A DNA stretch of 64,000 nt from contig DASRFR010000038.1 in NCBI GenBank assembly GCA_035651455.1, positions 83,414 to 147,413 on the forward strand. The letters run 5' to 3'. Position 1 is the stretch's first letter, and each line of letters begins with the position of its first letter. Position numbers and translations under genes: made by a program. The stretch comes from DASRFR01 sp035651455 (GTDB lineage Bacteria > Acidobacteriota > Terriglobia > Terriglobales > Acidobacteriaceae). Shown here one piece after another: positions 54,722-63,319 of this stretch. Under the pieces are notes generated by a model that saw only the letters and a program-made list of their open reading frames with translations, was not told the origin of the DNA and searched no databases.

Positions 54722-55504
54722 CTACATCGCGCCGACGGCTGCTGCTTTCTGCGGTCGTGATTCCAGTAATTGCTGAAGTCGTCCGCGCAGGCGAATGACC
54801 GCAATCGAGTGGATTTGCGATACTCGCGACTCACCAATGCCCAGCAACTCGCCCACTTCTTTCATGGTCAGCTCCTCGAAGTAGTACAGCGCGAGCACCT
54901 GGCGTTCTTTGTCCGGCAGTTCCGCAATCGATTCGGCAAGCAACTTCTTCATCTCACTGCGCAAGCACTGGAAGAAGGGTGTTTCTTCGGGAGCACTGGG
55001 CAGGAACTCGCACAAGTCTTCATCCCGCCCGTCCTTGGGCGAGTACACATGAAGGCTGCCAATCTCCAGGCCATCAAGCTCTGCCAGCAGAGCCTGGAAA
55101 TCGCGCAAATCCAGCCCCAGCGCTTCGGCCATCTCTAATTCGTTTGGCGAGCGGCCGAGCTGGATACAAAGCTGGTTGTGAACATCCTGGACTTGCCGCG
55201 CTTTCCGCCGCAGCTCGCGCGGGCTCCAGTCGATCTCGCGCAAGCTGTCGAGAATGGCCCCACGAATGCGAAATTTTGCATACGACGAAAACTGCACGTG
55301 CTTGCTTTGATCGAATTTGTTTAAAGCATCGATCAGGCCCAGCACTCCCGCATGCACCAAGTCTTCTACGGCAACGTGCCGCGGGAGGCGCTCATGGATG
55401 CGCCGCGCGATGTAATGCACCTGCGGCATCTGTTCCAGGAGAATCCGTTCCCGCTCTTCCTCATCGCGCCAGGCGGTATACTCCTGCGTAGTCGTCCTTG
55501 TCAT
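54722..55504 (-). CDS. fliA: FliA, sigma-28 factor
   Basis: The 260-residue sigma factor has region 2 (HYIARRIHERLPRHVAVEDL, GLIDALNKFDQSKHVQFSSY), region 3 (RELRRKARQVQDVHNQLCIQ) and region 4 (LPDKERQVLALYYFEELTMK, EVGELLGIGESRVSQIHSIA). It is of the FliA/WhiG type and should read late flagellar promoters. The ATG at 55504 follows GGAAGGGG. It sits directly after flhA, without flhF or flhG between them as in many bacteria. A sigma-28-like promoter upstream of fliL suggests that it drives its own operon. Confidence 0.93.
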   Translation of the reverse strand: MTRTTTQEYTAWRDEEERERILLEQMPQVHYIARRIHERLPRHVAVEDLVHAGVLGLIDALNKFDQSKHVQFSSYAKFRIRGAILDSLREIDWSPRELRRKARQVQDVHNQLCIQLGRSPNELEMAEALGLDLRDFQALLAELDGLEIGSLHVYSPKDGRDEDLCEFLPSAPEETPFFQCLRSEMKKLLAESIAELPDKERQVLALYYFEELTMKEVGELLGIGESRVSQIHSIAVIRLRGRLQQLLESRPQKAAAVGAM

Positions 55505-55531
55505 GGCCGCCCCTTCCGTCAAACGTCAATA

Positions 55532-57616
55532 TCAACGAACCACTCCGACTGACTGCACCGAGACCACAGAAGGGATCTCACCGGGAGATAACACCACCAA
55601 CTTGGGAAGAAAGGGTTCCAGCAATCGCTTCAGGTGAAAGCGCGCGGGCGTTCCGCAGAGCAGGACCGGGGTCGCGATAGCTATCTGTTCTCCCGCCAGC
55701 CCGCGCAAGCCTTCAAGTATCCGGCGCACAAAAGAAGGCTGCAGGGCGGAGGGCGTGCTCGCCGACACTTGGGGGTTAAAAGTCTTGCTCAGTTCTTCTT
55801 CGATTGCGCTGTCGAGCACCACCACTTTCAACCGGCCGTCCTCCCCCAGCAGGGGATGCACCAGCGCCCGGCCCAGGGCTTGCCGTGCCGTTTCGACCAG
55901 CAGAACCGGATTCTTCGTTGCCGGAGCGGTCTCCAGCAGGCTCTCCAGGATGGTTGGCAGGTCGCGGACGGAGACTTGCTCTCGCAGCAATTGTTGCAGG
56001 ACTTTCTGTGCTTCGCCCAGGCTCAGAATCTTGGGTACAAGCTCTTCCACCAGTTTGGGATGACTGTCGGCCAACCGGTCGAGCAAGCGCTTGGTTTCGT
56101 GTCGTGTCAGCAACTCGTGTGCGTGCTGCTTGATGACTTCTGCCAGGTGAGTCGCCAGCACAGACACCTGATCCACAACGGCATATCCCGCAGCCAAGGC
56201 CTGGTTCTGCAATTCGGCCCCGATCCACACGGCGGAGACGCCAAATGCAGGTTCGCGGGTGGGCGTGCCGGGCAAAGGAGGGGGTGAAACTTCCGAACTG
56301 ATGGCCAGCATTTTCTCGGCTTGCATCTCCCAGCGGGCAATCTCGACGCCGCGCAGCGAGATCACATACTCGTGAGGCTTGAGACGCACGTTGTCGGTAA
56401 TGTGCACCGGGGGAACGATGAAGCCGAGCTGCAAGGCAAGATTGTTTCGCAGCGTCCGCACACGTTCTAACAACTGCCCGCCCTGCTGCGCATCTACCAG
56501 AGGAACCAATGCGTACCCCACCTCGATGCTGAGTTCGTCGAGCTTCAGCAAATCCTCCAGAGACTCCTGCGCATTCTTCTTCGCGTCTTTTTCAGGGACG
56601 AGCGGCTCCGGCATGCGTCGCGACTGGGGTGTGCGCCAGGCCAGCAGCCCAGTCACGGTAGCCAAAGCCAGGAAGGAAATTTTTGGCAGTCCGGGAATCG
56701 CGGCCAGCGCGAGCATCACCGCGCTGGCAATGAATAACGGCCGCCGCGCGAACAGTTGCCGGCCAAGGTCCACCGACAAGGTGCTGTCCGAGGAGGCGCG
56801 CGTGACCACCATGCCTCCGGCCATGGAGACCAGGAGTGAAGGAATCATGGTCACCAGGCCGTCACCCACCGTGAGGACGGTATATGTCTTCAGAGCTTCG
56901 CGAAATGGGATGTCGAGTTGAAAGATGCCGATCAGAAATCCCGCTATGATGTTGACCGCGGTGATCAGGATGGTGGCCAGGGCATCCCGCTGATTGAAGC
57001 GTGCGGCTCCATCCATGGCGCCGTAGAATTCCGCGTCGTGAGCGATCTGCTCGCGCCGGGCGCGTGCCTGCGCCTCGTCGATGATCCCGGCATTCAGGTC
57101 GGCATCGATCGCCATTTGCTTTCCTGGCAATGCGTCCAACGTGAACCGCGCCGTCACCTCGGCAGTGCGGACTGCGCCATGGCTCACCACAATGTACTGG
57201 ATGGCGATCAGGGCAATAAAAAGAACGAATCCGACTACATAATTGCCGCCGACTACAAATTGTCCGAAGGCTTCGATGACCCTGCCAGCAGCACCCGCGC
57301 CTTCGTTGCCATGCAGGAGAATGCGGCGGCTCGACGCGAGGTTTAAAGAGAGTCTGAAGAGCGTGAGCAGCAGCAGCAGGCTGGGAAAAACCGAAAACTG
57401 CGCAGGGCGCAGGATCTGCATGGCGGAGAGCAGCACCAGGACGGACGCAGTAATGCTGGTAGCCAGCAACAGGTCGAGCGAAATCGCCGGCATCGGCACG
57501 AGCATAACGAATACCAGGCTGACCGCGGCCACGGGAACGATCCACTCTGCGGCGGCGACTCCGTTTTTGCGCGCCGCCGCGATCGCGCCACCCGCCGTCT
57601 TCGACGCCGCCGCCAT
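55532..57616 (-). CDS. flhA: FlhA, flagellar export gate protein
   Basis: This 694-residue protein has eight N-terminal membrane segments, the FHIPEP-type loop (SLNLASSRRILLHGNEGAGA; ARFTLDALPGKQMAIDADLN; ARARREQIAHDAEFYGAMDG) and a large cytoplasmic domain (from about 340) that binds export substrates. Length and motif order are normal. It abuts flhB (3-bp gap) and precedes fliA. Confidence 0.95.
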   Translation of the reverse strand: MAAASKTAGGAIAAARKNGVAAAEWIVPVAAVSLVFVMLVPMPAISLDLLLATSITASVLVLLSAMQILRPAQFSVFPSLLLLLTLFRLSLNLASSRRILLHGNEGAGAAGRVIEAFGQFVVGGNYVVGFVLFIALIAIQYIVVSHGAVRTAEVTARFTLDALPGKQMAIDADLNAGIIDEAQARARREQIAHDAEFYGAMDGAARFNQRDALATILITAVNIIAGFLIGIFQLDIPFREALKTYTVLTVGDGLVTMIPSLLVSMAGGMVVTRASSDSTLSVDLGRQLFARRPLFIASAVMLALAAIPGLPKISFLALATVTGLLAWRTPQSRRMPEPLVPEKDAKKNAQESLEDLLKLDELSIEVGYALVPLVDAQQGGQLLERVRTLRNNLALQLGFIVPPVHITDNVRLKPHEYVISLRGVEIARWEMQAEKMLAISSEVSPPPLPGTPTREPAFGVSAVWIGAELQNQALAAGYAVVDQVSVLATHLAEVIKQHAHELLTRHETKRLLDRLADSHPKLVEELVPKILSLGEAQKVLQQLLREQVSVRDLPTILESLLETAPATKNPVLLVETARQALGRALVHPLLGEDGRLKVVVLDSAIEEELSKTFNPQVSASTPSALQPSFVRRILEGLRGLAGEQIAIATPVLLCGTPARFHLKRLLEPFLPKLVVLSPGEIPSVVSVQSVGVVR

Positions 57617-57619
57617 GCC

Positions 57620-58690
57620 TTATACGCCCCCTTTGCCAGTGCGTTCCGCGCGCGACTGGGCACGGTAGATCGCGGCCAGTATTTCGGCCACCGCGGTATA
57701 CAGCTTCGCGGGAATCGCCTGACCAACTGGAACCGCACGATAGAGCGCGTGGGCCAGAGGCGGGTTTTCGATCAGCGGAATGCCGTGCCAGCGTGCTGCG
57801 TGTTTGATTTCCGCCGCCAGCAAGTTGCGGCCTTTTGCGATTACGGTGGGCGCCGCCATCAGCGGGGTGTACTCGAGGGCAATCGCAAACTCGTTCGGAT
57901 TCGTGATGACCACCGCCGCGCGCTTGACATTGTCCAGCATCTGGCGGCGTCGCACCTGCCGCTGTAACCGCCGTATGCGCATCTTGGTGGCCGGGTTCCC
58001 CTCCGTCTCCTTGTATTCGTCCATCAACTCCTGGCGACTCATGCGCAGTTCCCCTTCCAGCCGGTGCCGCTCGACGAAGTAATCCACGCCTGACCACACC
58101 AGCAGCACCAATCCTGACTTCCAGGTCATTTCAAACAGACGGCCCAGGAAGAACGGCAAGAATTGAGCGAAACTCGAGGTGGGCAGGACGACCAGGGTGA
58201 GCCAGTCGCGCTGCAGCATGGAAAGGGCGAAGTAAACGATCATCGCCACCGGCAAGAGGGATTTCAGCAACCGGCTGACGCCCGCCAATGAAAACAATTG
58301 CTGCAGTCGTGTCACGGGATTCAGCCGCGAAAAGTTTGGCGCCAACGAAGAGGGCGCGATCACCAACCCACCTTGCGCCACGGCGACACAGACGGCGAAA
58401 ATCCAGCTAAGGCCGACAGCGAGCCCAATCCCGCCAGTCATCGGCAGAATCTTCCACGGCAAAGTGCCTGCCGCCATGCCCATATCGGTCGAGGTCGCCT
58501 GATCCAGCACACCCGAAAAGAGGCGTCGCCAATGCGCGCCAAAGCCCGGCAACGCGCTGACTAAAACCAGAGTGACCGTCATGCTTGCGACCCCATTGAT
58601 CAGGTCGCGGCTGCGGGCAACCTGTCCTTGCTCTCTTGCCTTTTGCCTTCGCCGGGGCGTCGGCTTTTCGTGTTTTCCCTCGTACGCCAA
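57620..58690 (-). CDS. flhB: FlhB, export switch protein
   Basis: The 356-residue protein has the EKPTPRRRQKAREQGQVARS N-terminus, four membrane segments, and the cytoplasmic domain with KRAAVVITNPNEFAIALEY. The self-cleavage site that is NPTH in most FlhB reads NPNE here (residues 264-267): Asn and Pro are kept, Thr and His are not. FlhB switches export from hook to filament substrates. It starts at a TTG after AAGG. It is followed by flhA. Confidence 0.93.
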   Translation of the reverse strand: MAYEGKHEKPTPRRRQKAREQGQVARSRDLINGVASMTVTLVLVSALPGFGAHWRRLFSGVLDQATSTDMGMAAGTLPWKILPMTGGIGLAVGLSWIFAVCVAVAQGGLVIAPSSLAPNFSRLNPVTRLQQLFSLAGVSRLLKSLLPVAMIVYFALSMLQRDWLTLVVLPTSSFAQFLPFFLGRLFEMTWKSGLVLLVWSGVDYFVERHRLEGELRMSRQELMDEYKETEGNPATKMRIRRLQRQVRRRQMLDNVKRAAVVITNPNEFAIALEYTPLMAAPTVIAKGRNLLAAEIKHAARWHGIPLIENPPLAHALYRAVPVGQAIPAKLYTAVAEILAAIYRAQSRAERTGKGGV

Positions 58691-58699
58691 TGTTTCGCC

Positions 58700-59476
58700 T
58701 TACCTCGCGAGGTGCAACAGCTGTTCGCCCTGTTCGATCGCGTGAAGGAAGTGGTGCTCAAGTTTCTGCGGCCACAGCGCCAACCCGGCGATGACTACCA
58801 CCAGGCCGAGCAGGGTTTTAAGCGACAATCCCACGAACAATACCGGCAATTGGGGGGAAGCTTTGCCGACGAAGCCCAGCACGATATCGGTCATCATGGT
58901 GGCCAGTAGAGCGGGCGCGGCAATTTGCAGGCCCGTGATCCAGATTCCGGCAGCCGCCCGCAGCAGCGATTCGCTGAGCGCAAAAGAAATGTCCGTCACC
59001 GGCGGCGGCAAATAGGCGAAACTGCGGACGATCGCGCGCACGATCCAGTGATGCACATCCAGCTGCAGAAAAATCAGTAACGCGACCAGTTGGTTGAAAA
59101 TCGCCAGCACCGGCGTATCGACTTGGGTCTGCGGATCGAGGACGTTCACCAGCGAGAAGCCCATCTGCACACCCAACATGTGCCCAGCCAACTGCACAGC
59201 TTCGAAGATGAATTGCAGAACCAGCCCGAGCAACAGCCCGATCAATAGCTCGCTCAACATTACGGTTCCCCACGCCAGCCCCGACAAGTGCATTCTAGGA
59301 ACCCCGCACAGGGGGTAAAGCAGGAACGTCAGCAGGCATACCAGACCGGCCTTCACTTGCATGGGAATAGAAACGCTGCCCAGAAAGGGTGCGAAAACCA
59401 TAAGCCCGGATATGCGGCTGCCTGTGAGCACCGCCGCCGTGAGTATCCTGTCGATATCGATCGTGGCTGCCGGCAT
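58700..59476 (-). CDS. fliR: FliR, export gate membrane protein
   Basis: From the ATG at 59476 the protein is 258 residues with about six membrane segments. SGLMVFAPFLGSVSIPMQVK and FEAVQLAGHMLGVQMGFSLV (with the following NVLDPQ) are FliR signatures. FliR joins FliP and FliQ in the export gate. The upstream extension to 59569 overlaps the end of fliQ in another frame and is not used. Confidence 0.92.
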   Translation of the reverse strand: MPAATIDIDRILTAAVLTGSRISGLMVFAPFLGSVSIPMQVKAGLVCLLTFLLYPLCGVPRMHLSGLAWGTVMLSELLIGLLLGLVLQFIFEAVQLAGHMLGVQMGFSLVNVLDPQTQVDTPVLAIFNQLVALLIFLQLDVHHWIVRAIVRSFAYLPPPVTDISFALSESLLRAAAGIWITGLQIAAPALLATMMTDIVLGFVGKASPQLPVLFVGLSLKTLLGLVVVIAGLALWPQKLEHHFLHAIEQGEQLLHLAR

Positions 59477-59499
59477 TTTTTCTATTTCTTGTATTCCTG

Positions 59500-59769
59500 T
59501 TACTGCACAAATGGCCTGAAGTCGGAGAACAGTTGGAGCGTGAATGCGGCGAGGCGCCGTACCATCCACGGCATCAGCAGAGCTGCGGCGATCGCGACCG
59601 CCGCCAGGCGGGGTACGGTGGACAGGGTCATCTCCTGCAGTGATGTCAGTACCTGCACCACATTGATCAGCAAACTTACGACCGTGGCAATCAGCAAAAG
59701 CGGCGCGCCTAACCAGAGCGCCATTTCCAGGGTTCGTCTCGCCAGATCCACCACCTGTGCCGCCGACAT
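59500..59769 (-). CDS. fliQ: FliQ, export gate membrane protein
   Basis: The 89-residue protein has two membrane helices (ALWLGAPLLLIATVVSLLIN; AVAIAAALLMPWMVRRL) joined by VVQVLTSLQEMTLSTVPR, which is the FliQ pattern. The ATG at 59769 follows TGAGGTGA and lies 10 bp after the fliP stop. Confidence 0.93.
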   Translation of the reverse strand: MSAAQVVDLARRTLEMALWLGAPLLLIATVVSLLINVVQVLTSLQEMTLSTVPRLAAVAIAAALLMPWMVRRLAAFTLQLFSDFRPFVQ

Positions 59770-59779
59770 CGCAATCACC

Positions 59780-60517
59780 TCAGGCAAAACTTTTCATCAG
59801 TGACCCCACCAGCAGATTCCATCCATCCACCATCACGAAGAGGAGGATCTTCAGAGGTGTCGAAATCACCACCGGGGGCAACTGCAACATACCCACCGAA
59901 GTGGTAATGGCCGCGACCACCAGATCAATTACCAGGAAGGGAAGAAACAGTGCGGCTCCGATCTGGAAACCTGTCTTGAGTTCCGAAATGAGGTACGCAG
60001 GCATGACCACTCGCATCGGAAGATCGTCAGGACGGCCGGGCGCCGGCTCCTTAGCCAGATCCAGAAACAACGAAAGGTCCTTTTCTCGCGTGTACTTCAG
60101 CATGAAATGCCGTAGTGGCCCGGATCCCAGTTCTACCGCCTGTACGGCATCAATCCGCCCGTTTTCGAGAGGCACCACCGCCGCCTGATAAACCGCCGCT
60201 CCCACGGGTTGCATGAGGAAGTAAGTCAGAATCAGGGATAACCCGATCAGCGTTTGATTGCTGGGCGCGGTCTGCGTCCCCAGGGCTTGGCGTAAGAAGT
60301 GAAATGCCACCAGCAGGCGAACAAAGGGAGTCACGGACAACAATAAGGCAGGAATTAAAGTCAGCAGCGTCAACAAGACTACGATGTTCCAAGGAACGGA
60401 CCCGGTAACGCCGCTGGGACTGCTCCAGGTAAGCCCGTGCGGCTGGCTATGTCCCGCCGCCGCATAAGCGGGGGCCAGCAGCACAAACGCGCTTAGATGA
60501 ATAATGCTGGCCCGCAT
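59780..60517 (-). CDS. fliP: FliP, export gate membrane protein
   Basis: With the ATG at 60517 the protein is 245 residues, with a signal peptide (IIHLSAFVLLAPAYAAAG) and membrane segments that include LLTLIPALLLSVTPFVRLLV, FHFLRQALGTQTAPSNQTLI and ISTPLKILLFVMVDGWNLLV, all FliP hallmarks. It forms the pentameric core of the export gate. The start lies inside the 3' end of fliO (25-bp overlap). Confidence 0.94.
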   Translation of the reverse strand: MRASIIHLSAFVLLAPAYAAAGHSQPHGLTWSSPSGVTGSVPWNIVVLLTLLTLIPALLLSVTPFVRLLVAFHFLRQALGTQTAPSNQTLIGLSLILTYFLMQPVGAAVYQAAVVPLENGRIDAVQAVELGSGPLRHFMLKYTREKDLSLFLDLAKEPAPGRPDDLPMRVVMPAYLISELKTGFQIGAALFLPFLVIDLVVAAITTSVGMLQLPPVVISTPLKILLFVMVDGWNLLVGSLMKSFA

Positions 60518-60795
60518 GTCCCTCGATTTCCTTCCCCGCCCATGCCCCTGTTTTCGTTGTGACTTTTGGCGCTCTCGAGCTTCGCAAGCAGAGCGATGCT
60601 GTTGCCTGTTCCCCCAATGAGGAAACGATCTTGCTCGCACTGCACTAAGGCGACGAAGCGGCGTTCCCCCAGGCCTATGCTTTCGCACAAACGCAATGCC
60701 CGGCCCTCTCCGCGGCGCCAACGCGACTGCTCACACATTCGAGCTCCAAACTGCAACGCAGCACCCATCAGCTTGCCGACTGCTTTCCCGATCAT
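60493..60795 (-). CDS. fliO: FliO-like protein, short and without a clear membrane helix
   Basis: The 100-residue product has the FliO cytoplasmic core: LRLCESIGLGERRFVALVQC, then FLIGGTGNSIALLAKLE. The membrane helix that precedes this core in other FliO proteins is missing or degenerate (GKAVGKLMGAALQFGARMC). Its ATG overlaps the stop of the upstream SpoA gene (ATGA), so the short N-terminus is probably real. FliO helps assemble FliP rings and is dispensable or reduced in some lineages. Position before fliP supports the name. Confidence 0.7.
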   Translation of the reverse strand: MIGKAVGKLMGAALQFGARMCEQSRWRRGEGRALRLCESIGLGERRFVALVQCEQDRFLIGGTGNSIALLAKLESAKSHNENRGMGGEGNRGTCGPALFI

Positions 60796-61094
60796 GGAAT
60801 CTTCTCTTCTCCAGAAGCGATCTCAGTAATGCGCACTGCCCGATGGGCCCCCGCCGCTTCGAACCTGCCCCACAGGATTACTTTGCCGCTTACCGCCACC
60901 GGTATGTCTTGATTCAGATTCCAGTTCGTGTTCACGATGCAAGGCCCCTGGAGACGGGCCAGATCGGCAACCGTGAAACCGCGAGCCGGCACTTCGGCCA
61001 CCATCCGGCAGCGCAGCCCAAACACAAGACTCCATGCCTCAAGGCGCACGTTCGCCGCACCGGCTGGTCTTTCCGCATTGGCCATTTCTGCCAT
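60792..61094 (-). CDS. second, short FliN-like SpoA protein
   Basis: A 100-residue protein has a SpoA-like domain (VPARGFTVADLARLQGPCIV; VAVSGKVILWGRFEAAGAHR), as in FliN or the HrcQ/SpoA export proteins. It lacks the usual FliN N-terminal helix. A second FliN-type protein between fliL and fliO, besides the long FliN at the far end of the operon, suggests a split switch or export-sorting platform. It starts 2 bp after the fliL stop and overlaps fliO by 4 bp. Confidence 0.72.
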   Translation of the reverse strand: MAEMANAERPAGAANVRLEAWSLVFGLRCRMVAEVPARGFTVADLARLQGPCIVNTNWNLNQDIPVAVSGKVILWGRFEAAGAHRAVRITEIASGEEKIP

Positions 61095-61096
61095 CG

Positions 61097-61564
61097 TCAA
61101 CGCTGGATCAACAACTCAGTGAAATAGACTTCCTGCACTCCCAGCTCAGGGACGCGCTGTTGCAAGGCGCGCACCAGAGCCTCTTTCAGCTTCAGCTTCC
61201 CCTCGGTGGTCATCAGTTCATCGGCGTTGGCGGTCGAAAGTGCGGTAAGAATGGTGTCGCGAACCATGGGAACCGCCGGCGCCGAGGACTCGCCTTTGCC
61301 CTCCGGCATGCGCGACACTCCCACATCGATGCCGATGCGGAGGTAACAGCGCGACGAGGGATCCGGCAGATTGAGAACGAACGTCTCCAGGTGCAAGACC
61401 GATTCCACGCGCATTGGCTTCTCTGGTTTGGCAGCTTTTGCCTGACGGCTACGTATGGCCCAAGTCGCTACGGCGATGAGTGGCAACACCCCCAGTAGGA
61501 CAAACAGCCATCGCTTGCTTTTTTTGCGCTCTGGAGCGGCAGCAATCGGTTCGCTTTCGGGCAC
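61097..61564 (-). CDS. fliL: FliL, flagellar basal body-associated protein
   Basis: The 155-residue protein has one membrane helix (KRWLFVLLGVLPLIAVATWA) and the periplasmic FliL domain: LHLETFVLNLPDPSSRCYLR, MVRDTILTALSTANADELMT, KLKLKEALVRALQQRVPE and the C-terminal VYFTELLIQ. It rings the stator and supports torque. The start is GTG 61564. It is the first gene of the export/switch operon. Confidence 0.9.
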   Translation of the reverse strand: MPESEPIAAAPERKKSKRWLFVLLGVLPLIAVATWAIRSRQAKAAKPEKPMRVESVLHLETFVLNLPDPSSRCYLRIGIDVGVSRMPEGKGESSAPAVPMVRDTILTALSTANADELMTTEGKLKLKEALVRALQQRVPELGVQEVYFTELLIQR

Positions 61565-61675
61565 GCAGCAATTGAAGCAATTTCACTACCGTCTATCTAG
61601 AAAAGTAATCGTGGTAGCAGCTGCGATCGCAAGTGCCTATCGTTCAAACACAAACGCCAGAACGGCGTACGGGGA

Positions 61676-61702
61676 GTGTCGACAGAATTCAGAAAAACTT
61701 TA
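61676..61702 (-). promoter_or_regulatory. sigma-28-like promoter of the fliL operon
   Basis: On the minus strand TAAAGTTT (61702-61695) matches the sigma-28 -35 consensus exactly, and GTCGACAC (61683-61676) matches the -10 consensus GCCGATAA at 5 of 8 bases, with the canonical 11-bp spacer. It lies 112 bp before fliL. Confidence 0.5.
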
Positions 61703-61737
61703 TCAATCTTAAAGAGTTCTCATGAGATTGAGCTCAG

Positions 61738-61779
61738 AAATCCGTCTCGTCGCTGCGGGTACGTTAACGAGACGGATTT
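61738..61779. terminator. long hairpin after flgE
   Basis: A perfect 13-bp stem AAATCCGTCTCGT/ACGAGACGGATTT encloses a 16-base loop, 12 bp after the flgE stop. T-runs are short (TTT on the minus strand, TTTT on the plus strand), but the stem is strong enough to separate the fliK-flgD-flgE and fliL units. Confidence 0.6.
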
Positions 61780-61791
61780 TCTGGATGACGT

Positions 61792-63027
61792 TTATCGCTT
61801 TAGGTTGATGGTGGCCTGCGTGATCTCATCGAACGTGGTGATTGCCCTTGCATTCGCCTCGAATCCACGCTGCGCCACGATCAGCGCGGAGAACTCCTTG
61901 GCAATATCCACGTTTGAGAGCTCAAGCGCTCCTCCCGCCAGTGTGCCCCGTCCTCCGGTTCCAGGCGCACCGACCACGGCTTGACCCGAGGCCAGTGTGG
62001 ACGCAAAGCAATTCTGCCCGGTGCGCAGCAATCCTTGTACGTTGGCGAATGTGGCGAGCGCCATTTGGCCGAGCACCTGGGTCTTGCCATTGCTGAAGGT
62101 GCCGGTAATCATGCCGTCTGAACCGATCGAGAAATTCGCCAGCGCTCCGCTACCGCTCCCATCCTGCTGGGTCGAAGAAGTGCTGCTGGCCGACGCCACT
62201 TGCGTAAGCAGTCCAGTAGTGCCGTCATACAGTTTCCAGGTGAAGCTCAGGTTGGAAGCGCCATCGGCGAATCCTGAAACGGTGATGCCATTGATGTCGG
62301 CGGCTGGGGTTGTCAAATTGCCGTTTGTATCAAACTGCAGGTTCCCCGTGCCGACCGATACCGGGTTGCCTGTCTTGCCGACGTCGGCCGCTGGAACCGT
62401 GATGGCATAGCTCCACGCATTCGACGCAGTTTTGGTGAAATTGAAGGTAAGTACGTGTTCTCCGCCCAGCGAATCGTAGACTGTGATCGTGGCCGGGAAG
62501 GTCGCGCCCACAGCGGAGGAGGCATTGAGGTTGGTCCTCATTTGCACCGTCGTGGTCGGGTTGGGCGGGCTGATCGTGCCGGCTCCCAGTTCCAAGGCGC
62601 TCAAACCTTCAGCGGTGCTGATGGTCCCATTTACGGCCGGGTAACCCAATACCTCCTGTCCTTGAGCCGTAACCAGAAGGTCATTTTCATTGACCGTGAA
62701 ATTGCCCGCTCTGGTGTAACTGGTAACGCCATCCCTTTGCACCACGAAAAAGCCATCATTGTTAATCGCCACGTCAGTGGCAACCCCGGTGGGATCGATA
62801 CTGCCCTGGGTAAAATTCGACGGCGTGGCTCCGACCGCTACTCCGGCGCCGAGTTGAATGGGATCCCCCGAGCCACTCGAGCCAATTGTCTGGTAAAAGA
62901 GGTCACGAAACTGGACTACGCTGTCCTTGTAACCCACGGTGTTGAGGTTTGCGAGGTTGTTGGCGATGGCTGAGAGCGCCGTTGAACTGGCGGTTAAACC
63001 CGAAAGTGATATCGAGAATCCCGGCAT
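61792..63027 (-). CDS. flgE: FlgE, flagellar hook protein
   Basis: The 411-residue protein has the N-terminal rod/hook motif LSGLTASSTALSAIANNLAN followed by LNTVGYKD, a variable Thr/Ser/Gly-rich middle domain, and the C-terminal coiled coil ELSNVDIAKEFSALIVAQRG then FEANARAITTFDEI. It polymerises into the hook. Its ATG overlaps the flgD stop by one base. Confidence 0.94.
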   Translation of the reverse strand: MPGFSISLSGLTASSTALSAIANNLANLNTVGYKDSVVQFRDLFYQTIGSSGSGDPIQLGAGVAVGATPSNFTQGSIDPTGVATDVAINNDGFFVVQRDGVTSYTRAGNFTVNENDLLVTAQGQEVLGYPAVNGTISTAEGLSALELGAGTISPPNPTTTVQMRTNLNASSAVGATFPATITVYDSLGGEHVLTFNFTKTASNAWSYAITVPAADVGKTGNPVSVGTGNLQFDTNGNLTTPAADINGITVSGFADGASNLSFTWKLYDGTTGLLTQVASASSTSSTQQDGSGSGALANFSIGSDGMITGTFSNGKTQVLGQMALATFANVQGLLRTGQNCFASTLASGQAVVGAPGTGGRGTLAGGALELSNVDIAKEFSALIVAQRGFEANARAITTFDEITQATINLKR

Positions 63028-63302
63028 TAGTGGCCTCCTTGAGTTGGGTGCGTCGTTCCTAGACCGCTGGCGAACTGTTGCATCAACTGCCTGATCTGCA
63101 TGACCTCGCTCAGCTGGTCGAATTGCGCGAGTTGTCCCACAAATTGCGTTGGATCGACCGGATTCAGCGGGCTCTGGCTTTTCAGTTGAGCGACCAGCAA
63201 TTGGATAAAGGTATTGCTCATCACCTGTGCGCTGTTCGGCTGGCTCGCAGATGAACTGTCCCCCGTAGAGGACGCGCGCGGCATGAGTGCCTGAATGTTC
63301 AT
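63027..63302 (-). CDS. flgD: FlgD, minimal hook cap protein
   Basis: The 91-residue protein contains the FlgD N-terminal segment NTFIQLLVAQLKSQSPLNPV followed by DPTQFVGQLAQFDQLSEV, which caps the hook and is needed for export. It stops after a further 20 residues and so lacks the FLN/Tudor domains that make up the rest of E. coli FlgD (about 230 residues). The gene overlaps flgE and shows no frameshift remnant downstream, so the short form looks native. Confidence 0.88.
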   Translation of the reverse strand: MNIQALMPRASSTGDSSSASQPNSAQVMSNTFIQLLVAQLKSQSPLNPVDPTQFVGQLAQFDQLSEVMQIRQLMQQFASGLGTTHPTQGGH

Positions 63303-63319
63303 GAAGTCTCCTCCCCTCT

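Noticed and set aside
56862..58097. Minus-strand ORF of 411 codons overlapping flhA and flhB in another frame
   Set aside because: Arg/Gly/His-rich shadow of two clearly conserved genes.
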